From positions 132,821,533 through 132,885,532 of the forward strand of contig NC_088171.1 in the NCBI RefSeq assembly GCF_028769735.1: 64,000 bases of DNA, written 5' to 3'. Both the position numbers and the translations under genes were made by a program. Below the pieces are notes generated by a model. It searched no databases, was not told the DNA's origin, and saw only the letters and a list, made by a program, of their open reading frames with translations. Positions 37,858 to 51,802 of this stretch are shown here, piece after piece. The first letter of the stretch is position 1, and each line of letters starts with the position of its first letter. The DNA comes from Zonotrichia leucophrys gambelii. Its lineage: Eukaryota; Chordata; Aves; Passeriformes; Passerellidae.

Positions 37858-40800
37858 TTGGGAGTGAGGCAGCAGCCAGCCTCATCCCCAGTGGGCTGCA
37901 GCTGTGAGAAGCAGGTGAACAGCATTGACAGCAATGAGCCATGGAATGCTGAGCTGCACTGACCAGTCACCAAAGGGAACAGAAGGCACACGGGTACAAT
38001 GCATGTAAGGTGAAAGTGTAAAAGGTTGGGCTAAAGAACAGGAAGGGCAGACACCTGTAGCCCTCTGAAGTGATATGATGTTAGTCTGTGTGGGCAGATG
38101 CTAAAAGCCTTCTGACATTGCATGGTGATGCTCTGTGTATCGTGAATGTCTCAGCTGTGACATATGTCTGTGGTGTGGAGAACACTGACTTGTCCAGAAG
38201 AAAGGTGCCTCATCCTAGGGCTGATGCTGTGATGTCACTGTAGCTCTGAGATGGAGAAGAGCTTGGGGACTAGTGGTGGCCCGAACATCTCTGGGGTTCC
38301 ACCTCCAGCTACCAGCTGGAGCATGGACCTGTTTTCTTGTCTCCATAGAGAAGCCCTTCTTGTGGCAGATTGCCATTTCTACCTACCCTACTACTAAAGA
38401 GTTGTCTTTACTCTTACCACTTCAACTTTTCTGTTTTCTTTTACCGTTTACCTTCTCTGTGTTTTTATGAACGTAGTGTGCCTCTATCTTCCTTGTCCTG
38501 AGTAGTGCCATTGCATACTCAGACAAACCTGGCCACTATCAGCCTTCCTTTTCAGCTTTAAAAGAGGGAAAATGTTACATTTTGATACTTTTATTTGAAA
38601 TATGTTGCATACTTTGACATGAAATGTGGTTGTTTTGGATCAGGAAATACTTATCAGAATGAAAATTTCATATATAATTTCTGAAATAATAGCAACAGCA
38701 AAAAATGTTTGGACATTTTTGAATGTGTACTGAAAATTTCAAAATTTCCCCGTTTCTCACAAAACAGCAATTCCCCTATCTTTTGTCTGTTAAGAAAAGG
38801 AATGGAACCAGAAGGCAACATCTACATCATTGAGATGGCTCTCCTCTGCCATAAGCAAAGATGTAGCAGGACAGATGTCAATGGAATAAAACTTCTCCAG
38901 TCTATTTTTTTAACTAGTCATAGGTTTTTTCCCTTTTTTTAATGTCAGTCACCTCTTTACTGTGGGAAAGGAAAGGAGGGGAAACAAATATTGGCTACTC
39001 AGAAAGTCTTCTCCTACTGTTTATTTATATTGGAAAAAAAAAGAAAACCAGAAATAGCAGTTCTGGTGTACCTTTTTTTTTGCATATGAAACATTACATT
39101 TGCTGTCTTGAATTTTTCTAATAAAAACCTATTACTAAGCACATAATAAAGAAAAGTAGGAAAAAAAACATTCCTTTTGCTATTATGTGTGACTGTTGGC
39201 AAGTTTTGGAATTTGAGTTGTATACTTCACAGCAATAGGCCACTGATACCATGTGTAGTTCCTTTTTCTTGGGAGGAGATTTTATGAAGAATGAATTTGG
39301 TGTCACAAAAAAAAAGAACTATATCCTTTGGTCAGTTAGTGCTGTTTTGATTTTAATTTTATGCCAGTGGAATCACTTTCTGGAAACTGAAGCAGGAGCA
39401 GCTGAGGAAAACACTGCTGTGAAGCAAAGCCTAGTCTGGCTATACTAATTTAATCCACATTTTGTGATGATTGGGATGTTTTTAAATATGTTCTGTGAAG
39501 GCTGATGACGAATTTTAAGCACATGCAGCTTGTGATCACATATTTTGTAAGTCCAAAGCTGCAGAGCTGTGTTTTATTGCCTTGGCTGAGAGCATAGAAG
39601 GTGATGGCAGATCTGGATATGTACTTACATATGTGAGGATATTATTTAGTTTTCATTTGTTGGGCAGACATAGACTCAGTCTGAGCAGGAGTGGGAGGGG
39701 TGGCTGCAGATCCAGAGGACTGTGGAAATGTGTTCACACACCTTGAAGAGAAGCTAAGGAGAAGGGTTGTGTATCTAAACTCTTGGCTCCCATCCCTTCT
39801 CCACAGCAAAGTTTCTTTGAGCTTGTTTGATTATACTACTTTTACTATATGTTCAGACTACACTTGTTTAGTACTTATATACAGATGGAGGGTCATAGAC
39901 TGCTCTTATTTTAATCTCATCAACAATATCACTGTTTCACTCAATGGAGTTGCTACAAATTGGTATAGGTGTAAATGAGAGTGAAATTTGACATGTTTCC
40001 AGTTGCTGAACTGGCTTTCAGCATGGTGTTACTTAAAGCATTTGCAATTCCTGTAAGGTGTGCGGTGTCTACAGGGCTGTTGCACTGTTATATATTTGTG
40101 TTTGTACTTACTCTCACCTTCATTCAATTCTTCAATGAATTCATTTCTGTAGTCAAAGTCAACCGAGAAAAAACTCTTATAATCCTTTACAAAATACATA
40201 ACATTTTCACTATAGACACATGTAAGCATGTATATATTACATTCAGAGGCAGAGCAGTTTAACATTTTTAGAAATTCTTTCACCAGGCTTTGAAAATCTT
40301 AGCTCATGTGTGAAAGCTGGACTTCAAACTACTCTCATCTCAGTGTGAATATGTAAATCTAATTTTAGGCACCCATTTCTAAAAAATACCAGACATAATT
40401 TTTTGGTGTGTACAGTGTTCACATATGCACATTCTCTCTGTGTGGTGCATGTGCTTATATTTGTAGGTGCTATTGCATTAATATAAATGCAAGGAGAGTT
40501 GGGCAGTGAACTACAAATTGGATTTCCTCTCATTTCATCATAACAAAGCAGTGGAACAGGCATGAGAATGAAATGCTCAGCACAGATACATGTCTCAGGA
40601 TGTGCTTAATAGATATTTAAGGTGAACATAATTCATAGTTGTAACTGCATTTCTTTAGCTACAATGCTATGAAAAGTGGCTCTGGTTTTTTTTGGGTGCA
40701 GTTAAGTTTTATCCAGCCATTGTCCTACCATGGAAAGTGGTGGTCTCTGCTGCTCCTCCCTGTCTGGGCTAGCAGGAATGAAGGCAGCAGAGTTTGACAA

Positions 40801-43800
40801 GCTTTGCAGGGGCAGTCGTCTAAGAAGAAAGACATAAGAGTCACCTTGGATCAAGTCAAGAGGTTTAACTGAAGGGATTTTTGTATTTCATGCTTCAGGA
40901 TGTGACCACATGCATTACATAGTTCATCAGGTATTGCACCTATTTATGGCCTTGAAAGAATGTGTTAGATGTCCATGTTCAGGAAGAGCATGACCACAGA
41001 ATAGTCATCTGGCTTTTGTAATGAATTGAATGTAATGAATCACATTAGCGATTGCTATCATGCAGTCCATTAATTGCGTGTTGTCATGGATTTCTGTAAC
41101 TGGATTGTATTAAAAATATTTTTCTTTTCAGTGGAAGCTTTTGCTTGTATTGTGCCTTATTTTGGAAGAAAATTAGGAACAGGCTGCATTGTACTTTTCA
41201 AGGTCTTGAACTATTTATGGGATTGTCTGCTCAGCTCTACATATTGCTTGCAGGCTTAAAGTGTTGGATAAGAAAAGAACTTAGAGGGCAGAAGGAGAAT
41301 GGTCTTAGGAAGCTCAAACTGCTAGAATGAAAATAAGAAAAGGCATTTGCTTGATTTGAATTACAGTTACAGAAATCTCAAACATAATGTGACTAGCTTT
41401 TATTTGATGGTTAAGGCTGATTAAAATAAGCACTATTGAAAGTATTCACACATTCAAAGGTATTTTCAGATATTTCATTTGTGTAGGATGTTGAATCAGT
41501 ACAGAAAAGCACCGTGAAGTGAACGAAGAGCTCTACAATAAGTGGAATGTGGGAAAACAAATAATTTTCCCTGATTGAGCACTCTGGTTTCGCTTAATAA
41601 ACTTGCAGATAATATAAAGCAAGTCACTAATCTGTTGCTTAAATTTTGAAATACTTTACTTGAAATCTGTTCCTTGTCATTATCTCAGTTACATAGATAC
41701 CCTCTTCACTATGGGACCAACTGAGGAATTTTGCTCAGCTAAGCTACTGATACTGTTCTAGAATAACTCATAGAGTAAGCAATAGTATTTTCAAGAATTT
41801 TGACTGCCTGTTAAATAGGCAAAGTGAAAAAGCCTGGCTTCTCGTTCATTTATTTTCTGTGAATATCTTATCATTATCAACATATTTGCATTGGTGATGT
41901 AAGATTTGTACCAAAACTGATATTTTCAGTTGCAATATTTGGTTTTACATAACCTAAGTAACAATAATTTTAGAATACATAGGGAGGTTTTTTGTTAGAA
42001 ATAATTTCTTGTGATATTTTAACCGAATACCTGTGGGCCATTCATAAGCATTGGTGTTTGGATGATCTAGGGTGTGATAGGTAAGAGGATGTGACACAGA
42101 TTGTCAGTAAATCACTTGCTCAGGTTCAGCCTAGGTGATAGTCATGGGAAGATGGTAACTGCCTGGCAGATGTTGGGTGGCATTTATGATGCGATGTTTG
42201 TGCATTCAGTTCCTAGTGGAGAAGTGTTGAAAAACATCATTATTTGTTGGCAGTCAAAACAGAGAGGAGCTGGGTAATGAACTAGCATATGGAGTGAAAC
42301 AGTGTCTCAGCAATAGACTAGTCCCTTCAGCTCAAGGTTACAGCATACTGGTAAGAGGCCCAGATTTAGTGAAGCTGTTTTGAGTAAGTCTGAGCTCACA
42401 CTGTGCATTAAACCCTTCAGCTTTGGGCCTCTTGAGCACAGTCCTTGACTTGATCTGTCTCTTATCAGCACTAATTAACCTGGCCATGATGCTGTGTACT
42501 GTGGCAATGCATCTCCTGCTTGCACCTTACCAGTTCACATTACAGGCAGAACAAGTCTGAGCTCTCAGTTTAGACCTGGCCTGAGGGATCTGCAGTCACT
42601 ATGAACTGAAGAGCAGCGAGAAGTTTTAAGTTAAAGTAGAATGTAAGCAAGGCCTTTTGCAGGCACTGAGTGGAGATGTGTAAGAATAATCTCTACAGGC
42701 TTCTGTTCTAACAGGTGAATGGTGAGAGTTTTGGGCTGATGATTCATTTCTGCGCTTGTAGGTTAAGCAAGAATTGTACTGCTTTCTGGCACAGAGGTCA
42801 AATAACCTTAAACTCTTTTATCCCTAAAACAGAGGGGCTGCTTGCACTCTGCTTATAGAAAATTGCTCCAGGCAATTTTCAGTTCCTACTTAAGCCACAT
42901 GTAGGAATTACTTGGGAGAGAGTGACAGTGGGCACATGTCAGAGACTGTTGTAACAATTGGAGTGAGCGTACCCTTTAATTCCAGTTCCCGTTGTCTAAA
43001 TATATTGGTGCACCTGCAACCTGATATTCAGAGGGTACAGTTCAACATTACAAAGTGACCTTTAACGATGCCTACCTCTCTCTCCTTGTTCCTGCCACCA
43101 TGTCACAGTGTATAGTCTACCATCCTCTGGGATGGCAGAGCTGTTTGTATGCCATTTTGATCCAGCTTTAAGTAAAACATGTTCTGAGCAGTTTGTGAGG
43201 TTGAGTGAATTCCCTGATCTGCTTCATCATCTGGCTGCTTGCACCAGCTAATACACATCAAAGCCAGGACAGCACACTGCAGGAACTGGTGTGGCAAAAC
43301 TCAGGCCAGCAAGTGCCATAAGCCAGTATTGCTGTTGAACACATTGCAAAGCTGAGCCACATGTCAGCTGAGTTTAGGAAGAGTTGTTATTCCATATAAC
43401 ATGCAGATTGAACAGATTAGGAAGCGTAAGAAGGATTTGTGCCCTGTGTTAATTTCCCTCACTTTCTCAGAATGAGTTTTGATCTCAATCCAGTGGCCTC
43501 TGTAGGTCAGATCAGGCCTACAGGCTGTGTTACTTTATGAATAATAACTACAATAGGTTAAATCCACATATTTTTAGAGGTATTTTACACTGTCTTCAGT
43601 AAGCAATGATGTTGCCTTTCCTACATGTGGAAGGCATAACAAAACCTGAATGCAGTCCTGTTTTTGGCACCGCCTTTTCCATAACATTCAGGTGTAGTGC
43701 AGTGGTGTTTTGCCTGCTATGCAGTGGAAAGAAGTGGAGGGAAATGGCAACCCCCAACTAGTGGGGTTGTCTCTGAAGAAATACTTTTACAGAAAAGATC

Positions 43801-45077
43801 GGCTGCTGTCCTCTCTGTCTTTTCTGGAATAGATGAGGACCGTGCAAACTAGAATGCACAGAGAGAAACATTGAATAAATTGCAAATCAAATAGAACTGA
43901 AGGTACAATCCTTAACATACTTCATAGTGTGAAGTGTCTCAGAAAATCCACCTGTTAAGTACAATACCAGATGGAAAAGATTGGTAAAGTTACAAGAAAG
44001 ACTCATGTCTGTGATACACGAGGCTCTGTGTGTCTTGATAGACAGCTTTGAAAACCACAGACCTTGTAGCATATATATTCCATGGAAGAGCTTCTATCCA
44101 AATGATTTAATGGAAGAAAAAAATATAACTCATGTTCGTGTAGAGAAAATTATCAAATTCTAATGAGTAATCATCATGAAAGGACAAAGAGGGAAATGCT
44201 TTCATGTATTCCTCAGAGAGGGAAAATAAAACATTTTGGCTCTTACAAAAGCAGAAAAAAGATATCCCACAGAGGGTTGTCTTCCTCATCTTATTTCTGT
44301 CCCAGATGAAAAAAGAGAAATTAAAAGTATAGTTTAATGTTATTTTTTTTTCTTTTTCTTGCTTTATTCAGCTACCTTTCAGGTAATTTTTAGTCTGCAG
44401 AGAAACACTTCCTACAGTCAAGAGACCATGAGTAGGAAGGTTGGATTTTCTCGTGGTAGAAATTTGGGACAGGTATCACACTACTGAATTTAGCAGTTAT
44501 TTCAGATGCTTATCCTTGTAACTGGGAGCAAAATCCAATCCATAAGTGTGAAGATAAAATTAATAACATTTTGGTGCTGGAAAAGCTAATTATATTTCTT
44601 CACCATTTTTTGTTTATGGCCAAAGTGGTATCAGCTGTGGACGTTGACCAGCAAGTTCACAACCAGTGATTTCAATTCATTGGCTGGAAATCTTAGTGGA
44701 AAGGTTCCCTTGCTCCTAGTGATTACTCATGGTCTTGAAAACAGGGTACTTCATCCTTGTATGTATTTAAAGTAATGATAAAAGATATTGAAGCCATTAA
44801 ATAGGGTACTGGGGACCCTGAGTTTGAAGTATTGAGTACTGTTTTGCTCATCTGTGTTTAGGAAAGATGAATTGGAAGTGAAGAAATGCTGAAAGAACTG
44901 CTAGGGAAGACCAAGAAGAGCCTTGTTTAGCACAGCTGAACACAAATTAAGACAAATATGGTACCTTTTGGAACTTCCCAAGTAAACTCATGGGAAAGAC
45001 ACAGTCCATATATATCCAGTCCATAACTGTATAAATTGTTCATAAAGAAACATAACAGGAAACAGAAGGCAATTTCT

Positions 45078-45120
45078 TACCAATAGGAGATTGAGCTTAT
45101 TAAGTAATGTCCTATTGGTA
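45078..45120. repeat. Inverted repeat with 11-bp perfect arms
   Basis: TACCAATAGGA (45,078-45,088) and its exact reverse complement TCCTATTGGTA (45,110-45,120) flank a 21-base spacer. Each arm holds a CCAAT box, giving a divergent pair. It could form a hairpin or be a remnant of a small DNA transposon terminus, but no target-site duplication was recognised. Confidence 0.8.
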
Positions 45121-45770
45121 GGCTAAAGAAAAAAAAATATAAAATAAAATAAACCAACTAAAACCCGTCCCCTCCCCCCCCAAAAAACCCCAAACTGAAA
45201 GCTCTAACTTGTTTTCCAACTGATTGTTTTCTATGATCAGTTTTAAAGAAAACATCATGATACATATGCCTTCTCTAGCAAAGCACTGGATTTCAGTAGT
45301 TCACCAAGTCCTTCCTAGTCATATGTTCCATATGGACAAAGTTTCACTGTGAAGTGGAGCAGCTTTCATAGATATTTATAGCAAAAGAATGCATTTGGAA
45401 GGATTACCATAACTTTCTAACTGAAGTTTTACTTGTGGAAAAATTAATACTGAATATTTTTACCAAAATCGAGATTTCAGGAGAGCTGACAACATAATCT
45501 TGAATTACACTGGTTTTTCCTTTTTTTTTTTTCTTTTTCCTTTGGATAGAACATGAAATTCATGCTGAAAGAAGAGAGATAAGGGAGAAGGAACACATTT
45601 TGATCATAACACTAAACTTTGTTTTTTAGTGCCTGTGCTCTCAACACAGTGTGGTGAAGCTATCACGATATTTCCACAGCATCATTTTTTTCTGTTTGTT
45701 TTGGGGACTTTTTAATAAATTGTTGAGTGTATGTTTGGTGTTGCTGCACTTTTTGTTCTTTGTATTACAG

Positions 45771-45794
45771 AAGTGCAGTACCTAATATCTAGTG
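45771..45794 (+). other. TRIQK: Candidate 24-nt TRIQK microexon
   Basis: A strong acceptor (TTTGTTCTTTGTATTACAG, ending 45,770) and a near-perfect donor (GTG|GTAAGTATAG, 45,795 on) enclose 24 nt. Inserted between the two TRIQK coding exons it keeps the frame and has no stop: it would add eight residues, EVQYLISS, between Ile20 and Gly21. Two TGC triplets lie 24-29 nt upstream, as in some neuronal microexons. The insert would break the second QxxK motif. Nothing shows that it is used, and chance pairs of splice sites do occur in long introns. Confidence 0.35.
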
Positions 45795-48700
45795 GTAAGT
45801 ATAGTATGCAGTTTATCAGAGGATCCCCAGTTGTACATCTTAGACAGGACTTTCCTGTGTTACCCATTGGTCCTAGCTGTTACAGCATGTCCCAGTGGCA
45901 GGATGTGACACGGGTATTTTGTCACAAAAAATCTCAGTAGAAAACTAAAAGGAGCTCATAACCACATACTTCTAGCAATTAGCTCATCTCCAGGGAGTGA
46001 CAGAAAAGAAAAACACATAGTGTATGTAGGTTGACAAGGAACCTAAGAACATATTTTATTTAGTAAGTAAAAAGGAAGATTTTCAAACAGTTTACAGCAG
46101 GCGCCAAAGGTAGTGGCATAAGGGCATGGTAATATGTTCTATCTCCACTGCATATATCACTGACTGAGGTGCTTTCTTTAGGTGGAGTTTTCTTTCTCCA
46201 CCTGTTTGTTACACAGCATATGCAAAGCCAGCAATTTGCCAAGTATTATTTTAACTTAGTTTATCACAGTTTGAAAGAAATTCATGCAGGTGTGCAGCAG
46301 TTACTGGAATCTTCCCCACAAAATTGCTCATATCTTGGAAGTGTACACTAGTGTGGGGGACATTGGAAGAGCTCTGTTCTCAGTAAATCTTGGAATAGGT
46401 TGATATATTGGCTAGACTGGGTTATAGCAGAGTAAACACCTGGAATGGAAAGTGATGAAGACACATGTATGTCTGGGGACTGTTGGTCACTAACATATCG
46501 CACTGGTGTGTCAACTTGGACTGCCATTTGAGCAGTGTTTGAACTCAAATGTTGTAGTAATACTGTTTTAATAATTTAGTGTTGTCTGCTCTGCATTTGC
46601 AAAAACCCTTTGCTAAATTCTTAGAACTGACATAATGAGATTGAGTGGCTTTTTTTTGGCTCTAGGAAAGGCATGTCTGTCACAAGGACCGTGTTGTTAC
46701 TGAAAGTGACGTTGTGTCTCTCTTCTTCTGAAGAATGGAGCTGTTGAAAAACTGACCATAGGGAGGGGATGTGGCTTTTTTGTTGTCTATCTGCAAAATG
46801 ACACATTCACAGAAACGTTTCATTCCAAATGTGAGACAAACCTCTAGGTTGCAAAGAACTGAAAAATTACTTTGAAAAAGAAATATATTGACTATTTTTC
46901 ACTGTGCATGTTTTGTATAATGAAGGTGTCCTTTCTGGTGTGTTTAAAGAACAGACTCAGCCAGATTGAGGAATGTCAATAGAGGACCACTCAGAGGGTT
47001 TACAAATAAACTCTCATCTGGACAGGACACTGCCTGTCCTGTCTGCTGGGAGCCCGCCTGGGAGATGGGGGTTCCTCTGTGCTGATGGCTTGCATCAGGG
47101 CTCTCTCACAGGAGTTGGACTAAGACTGTCACTGGCCACCTAATGGTGCATGGCTGATGTTCTGTGTCTTGTGTCACATGCTAGACCACATTAGGTGACT
47201 CTAGACAGAGGGACTTCATCAGGGGAATGCAGGGGGTGGCACATAGGACCTTTGTGATCAGAGCAGTGTCCACATACAGTTTGTGAGGAACCAAACATAG
47301 CTAAAAGTTAGTTGTCCGTTTAATTCTGTTTAATTTTGTATGCTTTTAATTCCAGAAACTGAGACTGCATTGTCCATGGGTTTATAAATATTTAACACAC
47401 ATTTTTAATGAATAAGAAATTGAATTTAAGGGTCAGTAGCAGATTCAGTTACTTTTTCAGGTACTTGTTTAACTATTTCTCATTATATTTGTAAATGTAA
47501 TTTTAAAATCTTTAAAAATAAATTAACGTAGGCCATCAGAAAATCATCTCCAATAGATAACATTCATGTGGGTTTTTTACTTCTATTATACCATTAGACT
47601 ATGATCTCAAGAGTTTTTGATGAGTACCAAAGTCTTGCAAGGAAAAGAGATTTCCCAAGGTCATACAGTAGTTTTATGAAAGATTCAGGAATAGAAGACA
47701 GCTCCATGCTTTATCTGATCTAATCAAATAGTTTTCCAGATGGTAGAATTTTTTCCTAAACAGTCTTTCCATCTTTTGTATGCTTCCTACAAGAGACATC
47801 ATACTGAAAAGATCATCCTGTGGACTAAAGGTTTGGAAAAAAAGGATACTGGGAGCAACCCTTGATTCTTTGAATAGATTGCCCTAATACATGCCTTTCA
47901 CCATTTAAATAATTTATAATATAGTGGTGTTCAAAGTAAGGCTATTACCGAAACCAACTGATTTTATTCATTAAAATATCAACAGAGCAGTGATCCTGAT
48001 GCAAATGGTGAAACAAAATCAAAAGGTTTCAGATAAAATCATTGCCATCACTGTGATGTCAGTTATTGAAAAAAATGAAACATATAGGTTACTTGACAAA
48101 ATTGTATTTCCAAAGAGAAGGTTTGAAGTAAAGCCTAGCTATTCTTCACTGTGTATTTTAGACTGCAATATTTGTGAAGGATTTCAGACATTCACCTGTC
48201 AGGCAGTAAGTCCATTCCCAAAGTTAGGAGTAAGATGTCATTGTTTAACTATACACACATGTGTACTTCCTTTTCTGTGAGTCTTCAGAAAGGGAAAAGG
48301 ACGGAGTTGAAGGTCTGAAAATTTAAATTTAAAAGTTAGCCAGGCTCCTCTGTCCTATTATCTTAACAGCCATCTCATCAGTGACAGAAATCTGGTTTGG
48401 CACTTGAACGTAAAATTCTGTCTCCTAATATGCCTTCAAGACATTATTACACCTTTAGTTCTCAGGTCCATAAACCATTATTCTGGGTGCTCATAAATAT
48501 GCATTTCCTTTACACTTTAAAGTAAGCTGCTATTGCTGTCATTCACTTTTAGTTAAGACCTGTCAGGTGGTGTTTCTGTTGAAGGAAAGAAGTTTAAATT
48601 ATGGGTGAACTGAAGATATGTAGTTCTTAGGTATGCTAAAATTATGAGTGAGTTGTAGAGATTATTCCTCACAAGTAATTTTAGGATCCCAAGGGATAAT

Positions 48701-51700
48701 GGTGATGTGTATAAGAGATGTTCCCTTCTTGCCTAATTCCATTAAAAGCTTCTGATTTCTGCATTGCTGGAGTGAGACTCCAAAAATCTACTTTTCTATC
48801 TTGCATAATCACTTTTCCAGTATCCTGTGACATCCACCTCTGCTACGACTGTCAGTGCATTGGCTTCTGGAGTGACAGTGATATGTAGGTCTGACGAAGC
48901 GTCCTTTGCAATGTGCTTCATTGAAGTGAGAACTGCAAATGCTGGCAGCATTACTGGAAACCTTTTCCTTAAGCAGAATTAATAAATTACACCTTGTATT
49001 TTGGGATGGATTTGTTATATACAGCTGGTCCAGAATGATATGACTTACTAGTAAGAAATGAATCTTCATCTTGGCAGAGAGCATTCTATTTATTTTCAAT
49101 TCTGAGAAAAGCATTATCCACTGGATAAGACACTGGATCAGAAGTTAAGGTATTCAGGATCACAGTTTTGCTATTCTTGTGGTGCCTGACATCTTGCAGG
49201 TCTCCTTATTCAGATGTTTTCTTCCTTTCACTTTCCAAGCATGGTTGTGATTATTCATAGGATATCCCCCTCAGCTCTTGCAGATCTTCTGCTTCTGGGT
49301 GAACAACATGAATCCTATCCCTTGTACTAAATCGATAAATTTAGTCTGTTCCCCACAAGTTCTAGCTCCAGTCCAGGCTTTGTTTGGTTCAGACCTGGGA
49401 AGATTTTCTTTAGCATGTTGTGGCCAGTGGTGAATTAATGTAAACTTGGCAGCGAAGTCTCAGGTTAACGTTTAAAGGGATTTCTGCCCAACAAAGCAGG
49501 TGTTACAGAGAAGTGGCCCTGGCTTCTCCTGAGCTGTACTGTCTCTGGTGCTCTGTCTCTGGTTTGTCATCTGACTTTGTTAATCTTTGTTTACTGCAAG
49601 GCTTTGTTTGCTTCTCATAAAGTCAGATACGTTCTTTAATACTGTTCAAATAGTGCCATCCTGTTGTGTGTGAGAACAGAAAACTGAAGCTGATAGAAAC
49701 AGATGTGATGTGGTATTTGCAGTGAAAGTCCTCTTTATGTTTCATGTGGCCTCATCTGGTCCCTGAGTTGCTCAGGTTTTCCATACCACCTCCAAGACCT
49801 CTCTGTTCCTGTTGGGAAAAAGAAGCTGTGGGTCACAAATTGTGTCATTCCCTTCCTGGACGAGTTGTCACCATCCCTCCTTTAAGTAAAGCTCCACAGC
49901 AGAAAGGTTAGTGAGGTATTGTTGGGGATGTCTGTGCCTCCTTGGAGGGTGCTTGTGGAGAAACATCAGACATGGGAGAAAGGATGACTCCAGGTTCCTG
50001 TGGTGCCACAGTCCCTCATGGCACAGTCCCTGGGTCATGCCCCAGGGACTGGCCCCAGTCACCTAATAAGGTTGGACATGTCAGGTAGTGTGTTGTCAGC
50101 TACAGCAGAGAGACAGCCTCCTCTCCTGAAACACCAGTGACTCTTCAGCCAGAAGGTTTAACAGTGTTGCTACAGTACTTGGTGATGTGGTGCTTATTCA
50201 GTAACCATTTTTGGAATGACTTAGTAGTGTTGTTTGGCAGTAGCACAATACACACCAGAGTAATTAGGAAGAAGTTTAAAATTACTATTAGTGAAGATTT
50301 TTTTCAGGCACTGGTTGATTTGTTCTTGCTTAATGCCAGAAATGTGGTCTGGAAGAATTTCTTGATAGTTCATATAGGCTGGGGCTGCTGAACAGATTTT
50401 CTTCAGTGAGGAATGAAGGAAGGCGGCATCCTTTTGACCAGGATCCTTTTGATCCTGGTGCTAGAATCATATACATATAGAATCATATATATGTTGATTT
50501 TTTTCCTAAAAACATAACCCAGTGAGTATCTGACTTCTCCTTTATTGATTTAGTGATTTTAGTTGCTTCTGTTCTGTTCAAGGTCAAAAGACAGTAATTA
50601 ATATAAGACAATGGTAGAAATTTCTGTCTCTGGAGTTGCAGAGATAAGAAGAGCAGAGAAGATATTTTGTGGAACATCTGTTACATGGATGTGCTTGATT
50701 ATGGGGCAACTGAATAGGATGGCTTGGTTTTTAGTCTCTATATTTTCCTTTTTTGTCTTAAAGTGCTGTCAATAGAGAACTACGAGTAGTGTTTTCCTAC
50801 CTTCCTGCCTAAGCACAGGCCAGTGTTTAATGGAGCTAACCTCTGGTAATTCTAAAGCCAACATCACAGTAACAAGCAGACAGATGGAACATATAATATT
50901 CATAAATTATTGATTGCAGCTTCCTCATCCTTCACAGTAAGCTCTTCAAAGTAGGGACAGTTTCTTGTAAGGATCCAGTCCAACAGGGAGATCAGCAACA
51001 GCCAATGTTTTGTCAAATCAGTTCAGTTTTCTTCTCTGACAGAGTAGCAAACTTAGCATTGATGGGGAAGAGGAAGACGTGCCTTTTACCTTGACCTTGT
51101 CAATGTATTCTGGTAAAAAACTAGAGATATATGAATATTAAGCTACTGCAAGATGGGTACCAAACTGATATGAAAGCTGTTCTCAGTAGTTACTAGTGGA
51201 TCCAGAATGGCCTGGACCCAGTATTTTAATTGGCAGCGGGACGATGATTTTAGTCTGCGAATTATACCAGTATGAGAGGTAAATTCAAACTAAATTTTAG
51301 AAATCAGGGAAATGTCTTGGAAAAATAAAATAAAATACAACAGAAGAAGGCAAGTTTCTTAACTGTGGCATAAATATTCAACCTACAAACTAAGGGTAAG
51401 AAATGCTTATGCAATAATCTTGGAGAAAGGCTTTATAAAAGTGAGTAGAGTCACAGGCAGACTGTGACTCTGCAGTGTGATTGAATGTGATTGAATGTGT
51501 ACGAAAAGATAAAAGATACCAAGAAGATCTGCTTCCACTTTTGAGGGGGCTATATCACATTTCCTCTGTTTGCAGCCACCCATTAATAAAGTCATTGTAA
51601 GCCAAGTTGCAACTGGGTGCAGCCTGAATCAGAGGCAGGAAGACTCATTGTATTTTGGGTGTCTCTCCTACCACACCTTATGCTGCCTTTTCCACACCTC

Positions 51701-51802
51701 TTATAATCAAAGAAACAGTACAATAGTTTCTGGTCCCCAAAAATCATCTCATCAACTGTTTGATAAAAATGTGGCTTTTAATTGCATTGATAGTGAATAC
51801 TT
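45795..51802 (+). other. TRIQK long intron, middle-right part
   Basis: Intron without recognisable exons or named repeats. Around 46,970-47,240 and 49,850-50,070 the GC content is higher and the sequence looks like diverged repeat or unique DNA that I could not place. A perfect 11-bp inverted repeat lies at 50,024-50,051. Confidence 0.5.

Larger units (their letters stand above)
35673..45770 (+). other. TRIQK long intron, middle-left part
   Basis: About 10 kb of AT-rich intron contains no ORF with protein-like content and no named LINE or LTR copy. Small items seen are a 17-bp tandem repeat (37,824-37,857), an acceptor-like tract ending CTTTCAG|GTAATT (44,382/44,383) and an 11-bp inverted repeat (45,078-45,120) followed by A-rich and C-rich low-complexity DNA to about 45,190. 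Confidence 0.55.
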
